From NCBI GenBank assembly GCA_026413225.1, contig CM048555.1, positions 78,561,785 to 78,625,784 of the forward strand: a stretch of DNA of 64,000 nucleotides. Reading direction: 5' to 3'. The translations under genes were made by a program, and so were the position numbers. The first letter of the stretch is position 1, and each line of letters begins with the position of its first letter. Positions 49,759 to 60,318 of this stretch are shown here, one piece after another. The notes under the pieces were generated by a model. It worked only from the letters and a program-made list of their open reading frames with translations, ran no database searches and had not been told where the DNA came from. Source of the DNA: Otis tarda (taxonomy: Eukaryota; Chordata; Aves; Otidiformes; Otididae).

Positions 49759-50830
49759 GTTATTTTCTCCTTTACTCTTCATGTGAATCTTCATTATGTA
49801 TAAAGTCTACTATATTAGAATCACATGATCTGTCATTCCAAAATTGACCACATTTATCCAATCACATTCATTACTAATATAAAAAGGAAACAAATCCCAT
49901 TTTTTTGTGTTCAAAATACCGGCTGCATTTCTTATCCTAAGCTTAACAAAGCCATATTTTCATGGTAAGTAGCAATACTTCCCACACAATTCCCATCAAT
50001 GTCTACACAATTCTAGCTTTTATTTTAAATTATATTAAAAAGGAGCTTCTGTCATTTATAGTCGCAAAGATAACTGCTGAAACATGAAAGCGAGAATATC
50101 AATGCCATCGCTGCCTCCTAAGCCTGACAGCTGCAGTGCCTCTGCTACTGCTCAGAACGAGCAGCTACAGTGAAGTTACAAAAAAAAAAAAGAAAAATAA
50201 TTTAAAACAAAACACAAAACCAACTTTTCTCACTTTTTCTGACTGCCTCCTCCCCACTTGCTGTTGCTCCTAACGAACTTGCAAGCAAACTCCTTTCTTT
50301 TCTGCTTGTCTAATATGCCAGTTTCTGATGATAAAAAGAGACAATTAGAAAGAACCGGAATTGAAGAACTTTCCTTTTTCTAAAGGCAAGCACAGTGTCC
50401 TGCACAAAGGAAAAGAGAGAAAAAGATGAGATCAGAGGGGAAAAAGGGGAGGGACAATGGATTGCTTAGTTCCACCTTTATGTTCACTCTGCTATTGCAA
50501 TGTTTTTTATCTTTCCTGGACTTTCACCAACAGAAGCCCATTGCCCCATGTGTAGTTTTTCAGCTGCAGGCAGTTAGCAGGTACCCCTGACCCAAAGGAT
50601 GGAAACACATTTGTGCCACCTCTACATACGGCCCCCGCAGTCATCTGTTCCACCGGTGAAGGATAGAATGGCTGTGACACCAAACGGTAGCGCTTTCTTC
50701 AATAACGCAATCTGCCCCACTGAGAAAATGGTAACTCATCCGAATCTAAGACTTAAAATCCAATTCTAAAAGCATTTATTTCACCAAAAAGGGCACATTC
50801 TCTTTCAGCATGGAGATACTCAAATACTTT
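49759..50830. other. Unassigned non-coding sequence
   Basis: No gene or repeat recognised. Bases 50085-50175 are GC-richer with CAGCTGCAG-type E-box motifs. Confidence 0.45.
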
Positions 50831-51101
50831 GGTTTCAAAAGAGAGGGAGATAGATTTAGATTAGATATTAGGAATTTTTTTTTTTTTTTTTTTAACAATG
50901 AGAATGGTGGAACACTGGCACAGGTTGCCCAGAGAGGTGGTGGATGCCCCATCCCTGAAGATATTCAAGGCCAGGTCAGACGGGTCTCTGAGCAACCTGA
51001 TCTGGTTGGAGATGTCCCTGCCCCTTACAGAGGGGTGGGACTAGATGACCTTTGAAGGTCCCTTCCAACCCACACCATTCTGTGATTCCATGATTCTATG
51101 A
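50831..51101 (+). mobile_element. CR1 LINE 3' fragment with expanded T tract
   Basis: Plus-strand copy from ggtttcaaaagagagggaga through gatttagattagatattagg, a T19 run (50875-50893), aacaatgagaatggtggaac and the hairpin region to attctgtgattccatgattc. The T19 occupies the place of the six-T run in ggaagaaattttttacaatg of other copies and disrupts the ORF2 remnant. Confidence 0.94.
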
Positions 51102-52102
51102 TATGTCTGCTGGTGGGTTTTACTCAATTAAACTATCATTGGGAGGACAGGTAAATATATTGGTGAGTTGAGACTGTTGAAACAGTGCAACATCGTAAAA
51201 ACATCATGTGTCACGTATCAGAAAAATCTTGACAGTCAGTGGGTTAACAGTAATACTAAAATGAAAGATATAAAAGTAATCACTTGTTATTGTCAATTGT
51301 TTGCAAACGTGTAGGGAAGTGAAGTAAATTAATGTAGCATCTCCCTTTCAATAAACTAAATACTGGATACCACGTCACCAGTAATTAGACAATTTAGCTT
51401 TATATTAAATGAATGAAGTAAATATAACAGTATGAAATACAATACCTCTTTAAAGAATGAAGACACTTTAGTTCCTACAAAAGGAATAGGCAACAGTGGA
51501 ATTAGAAGTGGGAAAACCTCTGTTCTACAATTACAGCAACCCTACAGAGTTAGTTATTGCCCTATGATTGACTAAATCTTTCTGTGGTAATGGGCTTTGC
51601 ATTCAGAACTGAAGGATGATATTTTATGGACTGCTGGAGGCTTTTAATTCCTTTATAGCACATTAAAATATAGTCAGTCTTTTAGCCATTTTAACCTTGT
51701 TTAGCACAAATGGTTGAACTTGAAATTCATCGACTTATATGGTCCATGGAAGATATCGTTAAGAATTGCTGTACTGGATTTTTTTTTTTTTTAATGCTTG
51801 TAATGTATTTAATTATTAATGTCCCTCTATCATTTATGGCCCATTGTTTTTCAGATTTTCCACATCTTTCACCTTATCTGATCAAAAAGTTACAGGGGCC
51901 ATAACATAATATTCCAGATATAAAGACATTCACTGTTATCACTAGACCCTGAATTAGTCACAAGTGTCTGTACTTTGAGTTCTGGTGATTATACAAAAAT
52001 CCAAGGTTAAGCTGAATAAAGAGCTGAGGGCAAAGCTATCATAAACACAAGACAGTCAGTTTAGAGACACTATATGCTTATACTCCATAGAATATATTTT
52101 TC

Positions 52103-52120
52103 ATGCATATATATATGCAT
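52103..52120. repeat. 18-bp AT palindrome
   Basis: Perfect self-complementary sequence atgcatatatatatgcat. Confidence 0.95.
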
Positions 52121-52391
52121 TATTTTAGCTACTCTTCCTTTACGATAAGACAGTCTCTGAAAATAATTTTATGTACGTTTCTCTGATCTACAGTACATAT
52201 TCAGGAAAACAGGTTAGCTATCTGATTTCCAGTAACAAGAGGGCTTGTAACCTTCACAGGTTATTAATTTTCATAAGTTTGCCTTGGACAACTCCAGGGT
52301 TGTTAGATTTAATTTGCGATCTGCAAAAGCTGATCTCCTGTCTGCAAAATTCAACAGCAGAGTGACGAGCAGGACTTGCCTTTAAAACAGG

Positions 52392-52421
<30 letters not shown>
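52392..52421 (+). repeat. A30 tract
   Basis: Thirty uninterrupted A, with no polyadenylation signal or gene-like sequence before it. Confidence 0.95.
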
Positions 52422-52426
<5 letters not shown>

Positions 52427-53142
52427 TAAAAACTAACCCCATTCATCTAGCCAATACTTGTCTTTGACTTCTATGTGTGCTAAAACAATGATTTCTTTTG
52501 GACCATTGCTGAAGGATTCAAGGATAGTCTTTTTTTTTTTTTCTCGTCTGTACAAGAGGAGAACTGTATCAATAAAACACTAAACAGAGACTTCTTATTC
52601 GTCTTTCCAGGAATCATTAGCTATTGGTCATTGTTTTGTAAATTAAACTGGACCAGATCTTATGACAACCCTCTTCCCTTTGGTTGCTATTTCCCAGTTG
52701 CACACCAAAACCTAAGTTCTTGTCTGCCCTCTCAGTATAATGTACCCCAGGCCTATAAAAGCAACCCCAAATCAAGGACAGTGCTCTGAGCCTCACCACA
52801 TTCTGATGACCTTCAAAGGGAACAGTCAAAGCCTGTAAGTGGATCTGGAGAGAGTGAAATTGCTGTAGAAGGGAGCAACTGAACTGAAGGAGTAGTTGAA
52901 TTTAAAATATTTGTGTTGATGTTCTCAAGGTGACTGATGGCCATGGAAGTTCAGTTTAAAAGGGCTATTGTAGAAGGTGTCCACAATTTTTTCAAACTTG
53001 TGTCAATGCTACATAACCCATATATAGCCACAAACACTATCCCTTTGGGCAAAATAACCAGAAACCAAAAACAGAATGATGACATTGGAGGAAAATAAGG
53101 GAATAGTAGATAGGAGCCCAAAACTCTGCATATTTACAAAGT

Positions 53143-53384
53143 AGAATCATAGAATAGTTAGGGTTGGAAGGGACCTTTAAAGGCCATCCAGTCCAAGTCC
53201 CCTGCAAGGAGCAGGGACATCTCCAGCCAGATCAGGTTGCTCAGAGCCCCGTCCAACCTGGCCTTGAATGTTTCCAGGGATGGGGCATCCACCACCTCTC
53301 CAGGCAACCTGGGCCAGTGTTCTACCACCCTCAGTGTAAAAAAAATTTCCATATATCAAGTCTGAATCTATCTCCTATTTTAAA
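53143..53384 (-). mobile_element. CR1 LINE 3' fragment
   Basis: Minus-strand copy of ~240 bp. The + strand begins with agaatcatagaatagttagg, contains agggacatctccagccagat, ccaccacctctccaggcaac and tcagtgtaaaaaaaatttcc, and breaks off after gtctgaatctatctcctatt. Majority 3' type. Confidence 0.94.
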
Positions 53385-54276
53385 TATTAGCTTTTTTTTT
53401 CCTTTCATTTTTCTTTTTACCTTCCTAAGTTCTTTATAACTTGTTTGTGATGCTGCTTGATAACCCAATGAAACAAATAAATCCACTGACTCTTACGAAA
53501 GGGAAAAATCACGTGAATATGTTAAAAGCAACAGAGCAGAGACACTCAAAAATATTTCTCATTGCACAGCTCTGTACTTTTATGACCTATGCCTTTCAAT
53601 AAAGGTATTTTTTTCTACTGAAAAAAAAAGCTGAGATAAGAGTAAAATTTAACTTCAGGACAAACAAATCTGAATCTGCTTAAACATTCCCAATATGACA
53701 CTAAGTCAGCATGAATATGGGTCTCCTTTTTTCTAAAAACACATGTATGGAACCACCTTAGCAATAAAGTAATGAAAATATTGTTTTATCGATCCTGCTA
53801 CAAATTTGGAATTACTTACCAAAAAATACAATAAAGAGTAACAGTAGGCAGTTAACCACAACAGCTCAGAGCTGTGCACATTATATACACTTTTAAAATA
53901 TCTGTACAAGAAAGTATTGGAAATAAAACTTGTCCCTGAACTTTTAACAAACGTGTTTTCATTTTCAGTCTCATCTTACTTCACGAGCTGTGATTTAGCA
54001 CAGGCTGGGAATGCATTCTAGGGATCCATCAATCCACACTTCTTCTAGGGATGTATTTTTGTCCTAGGCACCTCCTGTTGCCTATGCTGTTCTACATTGT
54101 CACAAAGTGGTAGGAATCTTATTAAAAAATATTTTCTGAAGAAGCTATGCAATTCATTGGGCATATTGAATTACAGGGGAGGAAAAAAAAAAAAAGGAAA
54201 TGCAAGAGTCTAGTGCTTTAGGCTTCTTTCAGAGCTGGGAATACAGAGGCAGCAGCTTCCACGTGTGAAGGCTGCA

Positions 54277-54322
54277 ATATATGTGTGTGTGTATATATAT
54301 ATACACACATTTATATATATAA
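54277..54322. repeat. Compound (GT)n(AT)n(AC)n microsatellite
   Basis: GT units, then TA units, then CA units, then more TA. Bases 54286-54309 form a perfect 24-nt palindrome: tgtgtg on the left, an alternating TA core, cacaca on the right. Confidence 0.93.
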
Positions 54323-54842
54323 GTCTGGTAATTCAGTACAAGCAGAACAGAATGTATTTTCTATCCAGGAAGTCCAAAATCAAAACATAAGTAAAACCTG
54401 CACAGTATGGTCACAGAATAGCCAAGTATAGTTGTAAAATTCCTGCATAATAACGAAGAGAAACCAAAGCTTTCAAAGTAAAAGAACAACTTTAACACAA
54501 TACTTTTATTCTTTTACATTCAGCATCACATTTTATATCCACGCACCACTATAATAACGACACCAAATCAACAACAAGGTCTGCTGAGACCACCCATTCT
54601 GATTTTAGAATAAAATACAGCTCTAATCCTGCATGTCCTCAGTGAAGAGTGGGTAGGCTATATATTTTATTGCTAGGATTTCTTCAATAAATAATCCATA
54701 CTGATCAATCAACACAGAATGATAGGAAGTGATCTAGAATACAGACAGAGCATTTCCTTCAGTTTTTCGTTTCTGAAGTTTCATTGGTTTGTGGCATAAT
54801 CACTCTGTTACCTGTATTTATCTCTCCTACTTGTATCTGGTA

Positions 54843-54866
54843 ATATCTTGGTAATTACCAAGATAT
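54843..54866. repeat. Perfect 24-bp palindrome
   Basis: Left half atatcttggtaa (54843-54854) and right half ttaccaagatat (54855-54866) are exact reverse complements. It is not a simple repeat. A second inverted repeat follows: tttagat (54872-54878) and atctaaa (54891-54897). Confidence 0.95.
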
Positions 54867-57800
54867 CTGTATTTAGATTATGACATCTATATCTAAAATG
54901 TCTGCTTATTCATTACTTTACCTAAATAACACGTTACGTTATAAAAAGACTCATCTATAACAAACTATTCTCAATGGATTTAAAATTTTCCTGCGTGACA
55001 ATCATTATAAATGGAAAATGAATGAGGAATGAGGAAAAATTGTCTCCAGCTTCCCAGGGGCTTAAGATTAACATTTTAAAAATGCATGCAAGCTCATTTT
55101 GATATGTTATGGTCCTTAACAATAAATAAGTCATATTGTTTCTCAAAATTACAATTAAATTCATTTTCTGGTATTTCTGTCGTTTAGAATATTGATATAG
55201 TATCTCAACAGACTGCCTAGTACAGTAAACACTTACTCAAGGTATATCACCCTTACAAAATTCTGTTATTCAAGTTCATAGGCCTAGGAACAGTTCACCA
55301 CATTGCTCATGAGTGTGTGTACAGATAGTACGTAAACTCTAAATTTAGACAGGTCCAATATGTAATGTGACATAAATATACATATACAAATAGGAAAAAA
55401 AAAAAAAGAATGAAAAGAGTAAACACCTTGTCCAATGTTCCTAGTATGAAGAAAAAAGTCAAATTGGAGAAGGAAGGAAGCAGTGATTTTCCTTTTTTTC
55501 ATCCTAGATGTTCAAGCTGTATGGATCATCAAGAGTGGCTGCAAACTCCAGTAGAATAAATTAATAAATTATTTTTACTCTAAGACAGGAAGAGTAACAA
55601 GTGCAATGGTTTTCTGGTTAGGCTTCCTAACTACCCATACAGTCATCTAACTGTTCTATAGGAACATGGAAACATAGGAACTTTGGGAAACATACTTCTG
55701 CATGATCTCAAAAGACAATAAGAACTTAAAACCCATTAAAGGACATGGATAACTTCAGACTTGCTAGGAACAACAAAACTTCTTTCTTCTCTTTCTTCTT
55801 TTTTTTTTCCTCCCTTCCTTCTGCTGTACGTTTTGATGCATCAGGGATTTCCTATGTTTTGGATTCTCCCAGTTCTAGAAGAAGTCCAATTACAGATCAC
55901 TCTTTTGTATTTCCAAAGCGATAACGAAACAGAAGAGCTGCCTCATCACTTGTACTGCAAATCAGCTATAGCCTATAAGAAATTTCAGGTAAATTTACTT
56001 TCTCATCATACTCAAAATATGTAAAAAGCAAGAAAGCCAGGCTATACAATCACTAGCCAGTCCCTTTTCCTGTTACACTTATTGTCACCTGAAAACTTCT
56101 CCATTTCTCTCAATTTCTCACCTAAACTTTCTTGCTGCTGCTGAAGTGTGTTTCTGAGAGGGAAATTACTTGATAGTTCACATCCTTTGGTCAAAATGTG
56201 AGATAAAGATTTTCACTAATGTCAGTGAGATTACTTGGGGTTATAGAAATACTGTATTTTGTGTTTCAGTCATCCAAAGCACTAACCTATTGACTTGGGG
56301 TGAATCAGCGATGACAAATGTCAAGTTTCACATGTCCTCCACAAGAAATTACAGGCCAGGTTATGCAGCACATGGAGCTTCTCAATTTAGTATTACTTAA
56401 GAATATCAGAAAATAGCATTTTGGAAAATGCAATTTTTCCACTCTCATCAATATTAACAGGAGTTCTTTAAAGCAAAGCATTACAGGCCTTGCACTGAGC
56501 ATTTCCTTTCTCTTGATTCAACTCTTAAACCAAAATGAACTATTAGTTTTTGTACATTATAATCCAACAAAGGCATTATAATCAGGCTCATTGTGTGTGT
56601 GTGGGAGGGGGAAAGAGCAGCATGCTTGGGTCTGAGTATATTTAAAGGAGAGCCGAGAAGTTTTCTACTGAAAGGCTCTGTTGATAAATGGTGGTTAGGA
56701 GGAGAAAATTGGTTATTCAATGAACAAAGTGGTGTGTAATTTATTTTACTTCATTAGATGTTGAATTCTTCAAACACTGCTAGGAATTAAAATGCTTTGA
56801 AACTAATTATTGTAAGTACATTTAATCATAGCTTTGAAGTTACTTTCCACATAGCATGCTCTTTTAGATTAAATTATATCTTTCCACCATTCCACTGCAA
56901 CTACCCTGTTCAAGGGCAGAAGAGGAGCAACCAAAAAACCTGTTAAATGTTATCAGTAAACATAACTATAGTTTTGCCCTGTTTTTTTCAGAAATATTTC
57001 CATAACCTCCTGTTGCTACAAGTGTACCAGTTCCCGCAGAAATTTGAGTACAATTTTGAATACATAAACATCATAAAATTAAACAATTATGTTATTATAT
57101 AAAGTGTAAATAATTGAAAGCAGAGAAGTAAAATAGCAGGGAGCACAAAGATGAACAAAAATGCACTTGCAAGGTGCATGGATTTGCTAGAGCAAAAATT
57201 AAAAGAGTTTAATATACTGTCAGGTTATGAGATGCTGCAAACTGATACATTTCTTCTCCACTTCTTACAAATTGACAGAATTAAATGCAATAGGAAGCAT
57301 TTCTCCCGCAAATACCAAAATCAAAACGCTACATAAAAAGTAACTTGAATTCTGTTTGCTGTGTGTCATGTAATTAGGAATATGATTTTAATAAGATTTT
57401 AATTTCTAAGCCTCTGATACTGCTAAGTTCTAAAACAGCAATATACCACTTTTATTGCTTCCATGCCGTGTTTTTAAAGTAGCAATATTCATGTAAAATA
57501 TGCCACTTTATACATATTGGTATTAAATGAGTTTCTGATTTATCCTCGTTATTTTTTATAGTTAACTACATCATATTTACATTTTACAAAGCCAACTTCT
57601 CAAATGTATCCGTTTTAGATAGCTAATTGTAGCAATTGCATATTTCTAAATTATATTGAGGTTTAACAAAAAACACAGAAATTTAGAAAACTTATGGTTA
57701 TAACTAATATTTTTTCTTGAAGTCTCTATAAATGTATGGTCTTCACTTTGTTTTGGTTCCCTTATATTATGGTGTGGGAAAGCAGGATGAGCTTTTTGGA

Positions 57801-58094
57801 CAGACTTACTGTAGTCTCACTATTGAAGACCTTGCAAAATTGTAACTTAAAAATTTCTACACTAGATAACAAAATACTCTGTTTAGCACTGTAATTACAC
57901 TCCTTATTGCAAATGCCTAAACTCAATGTTTTTTTTTCAGAAGCATAAGCATGGAGAAAATGGGTCCTAAAACAACTCCAGACAAAAAGAGGAAGAGAAC
58001 AGTAGTAAGCTGCAGTAATTTTAGGCTGTCATGTACAGCCAAGTAGATGACAATATATAAACAATGCAAAAAATGTTTTAATAGTTGGGGTAAT

Positions 58095-58133
58095 TTTATA
58101 TATATATAAAATATATAAAATATATATATATAT
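58095..58133. repeat. (TA)n low-complexity patch
   Basis: Only A and T over ~38 bases in alternating runs broken by AAA; self-complementary in several registers. Confidence 0.9.
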
Positions 58134-58217
58134 CAATGTCTGTAAAACTTAGAAAAACCCAAAACCTTATGATCCTTTTAAAGGCATATGTAGCACTCCC
58201 TATAATTATGATCAGCA

Positions 58218-58248
58218 TTAATAATAATAATAATCATCCTCCTCCTCC
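58218..58248 (+). repeat. (TAA)n-(TCC)n compound microsatellite
   Basis: Five to six TAA-type units followed directly by about four TCC units. Confidence 0.9.
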
Positions 58249-59516
58249 AATCTATTTTCGCTGATTTCACACATTCAAAATTTTTGAAATTATTCTGATC
58301 TGGATTTTTTTTTATTTCATTATTATTTGTGAGGTATTCTTCAACGTTTTGCAGATTCCAAGTTTTCATATTTTCTATCCCAATCAGTATTGTCATATCT
58401 AGAGGTTTAATTTCCCAACATAATTATAATAGACTGCTAGTCTGCTAAACCAATCTTGCAGAGAATCATCAACAGCCAAATAAAAGTAGTAAAAGAGATT
58501 TCTAGTTAAAAAAAAAAAGTACAGAGAAAAAAGGAAGAAAGAGTTTAAGACATGTAAATTCTTATTGTTGGAGGAATTAGTTTTAGAATTTTAAAAAATA
58601 TGTATTTTGTTTGTCTATCGTGTAGATTGATATTCCAATAGTCTAAGAGCTCTACAACATGGCATTATGCCTAGGAAAAATTCACCATGTTAGGAAGCCT
58701 GACAATTCAGTCTCAGTCTTTTACTCACTTTGGAAAAAAAAGCCAAACATCTTTAAAGTATTATAAACAGCTGTGGGTTTTAGTCCCACACTAACTTCAG
58801 GACTGCGACCTTCATACAAAGACTTGGCAATCTCACACTCAGTACAACTCATCCAGGGTACCAAGGAGACCCAGTGATGGTCAGCACTGATTAAATTTTA
58901 AATGACTGATTAAATTCAAAATACAAAATCAAATTTTCACTGTGCATTTTCTTGCGCTTTCCAAGGTTCATAAGCTAAATTCTCTTTGGTAATTAAAGAA
59001 TACAAACAACGTTTTAAGAGACACATTATCCTACAGCAACCACGCCAGGTAGTTTACAATCTGGCTTAATTTGTAGCAATGATGTTCTTACTGTCACTGT
59101 AATGACAAGAGTAAGAATGGAAAGAATAAGCAACAAAAATGAATAAACATGGCAGCGTTAAAGGAAGACTTAACAATAACAACATTGTACGAGGTGAAAT
59201 GTTAACGTTATAAATTCAGCTATTATCTCAATAAAACATAGTACCAAGAAACTTGAAAATATATAGCAGAAAAGTACGATTAAGAACAGCGTCATAATGT
59301 TGTAATATATCTATGATGGCTATGTGAAATAACCATATTTTTAAAATTGCCCTCTTTGATGTGGTAGTTTTTAGAAGTCAACAAAACCAAAAAGAATACA
59401 ATCTTATCTGGAAATAATAAACCCCTCAGAAATATACTATTAAAGGCTTATTAAAGAAAATAGCCAGGAAAAAGTTTGACTTGGTATCAGATATGCCATT
59501 ATACTACTGTGTAGGG

Positions 59517-59548
<32 letters not shown>
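59517..59548 (+). repeat. A32 tract
   Basis: The longest homopolymer in the window, thirty-two A. No retroposon body recognised upstream. Confidence 0.95.
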
Positions 59549-59552
<4 letters not shown>

Positions 59553-60221
59553 ACAGCTCTTCAGCTTGCTCCTAATTTATCATCTGGAGTATGGCAAACT
59601 GACCATACTCAGGTGCCTAAAATAAACTCTTTGAGGGATATTTTGGTTTTTGATTTAAAAATACATTTGTGAGAAATCAGAAGAAACATAAATATTTAAA
59701 ATTTAAATTCCCATTAGGGCTTTACAAAACCTTATCTTACTTCAGTAGAACAAAAGAAGGGATTGTGGGTACGAAGCAGTGCTCAAGCCCAAAAACATGT
59801 CCAACCTCCATCCTCCATGCTTTCGTGGAAATTCACAGCAACCCAAAGAACCAAGACCCTCAATGGGACCAAGCCAACGTGTAACCACACTAATGCAAAT
59901 TGGATGAACCAGGCAAAAGCCATCACTTAATTCAGCCTCAAGTATCCTATAGATGTTGCCAGTTACTGACAGCTCTCCCTACTCAACACAAAGGACTCCG
60001 TATAAACTTTGCTTGTGAATAAGCAGTCTTGTGATTAAATAAAAAAAAAAAACCCACAACCTCTAAACTTTGCCAAATATATATAATATTCACTCATATA
60101 ACTAACATTTTAAATTATTATGGTCAAACTTGATAGTATAATTGTGCAACAAGGACAGTCACTTACAAAGACTAATGAGATCTTTTCATTCTAATATCTA
60201 ATTGTAACTCTTTAATGAAAG

Positions 60222-60318
60222 TAGAATCACAGAATGGTTAGGGTTGGAAATGACCTTCAAAGGTCATCTAGTCTAACCCCCCCTGCAAGGAGCAGGGACA
60301 TACCCCACTAGATCGGGG
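60222..60318 (-). mobile_element. CR1 LINE tail fragment
   Basis: Minus-strand copy of only ~97 bp. The + strand shows agaatcacagaatggttagg, gttggaaatgaccttcaaag and gtcatctagtctaacccccc, and stops at actagatcgg. The actagatc wording groups it with the copies at 1319 and 27287. Confidence 0.9.

Larger units (their letters stand above)
51102..53142. other. Unassigned non-coding sequence
   Basis: Contains the 18-bp palindrome at 52103-52120, A30 at 52392-52421 and T13 near 52530. No gene recognised. Confidence 0.5.
53385..60221. other. Unassigned AT-rich non-coding sequence
   Basis: Contains the GT/AT microsatellite (54277-54322), the palindrome at 54843-54866, an AT-rich patch (58095-58133), (TAA)n-(TCC)n (58218-58248) and A32 (59517-59548). 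No exon or CR1 recognised. Confidence 0.5.

Noticed and set aside
57151..57336. 61-codon frame with a helical look (Met-Asp-Leu-Leu-Glu-Gln-Lys...)
   Set aside because: Too short and no family match; a single feature of composition is not enough.
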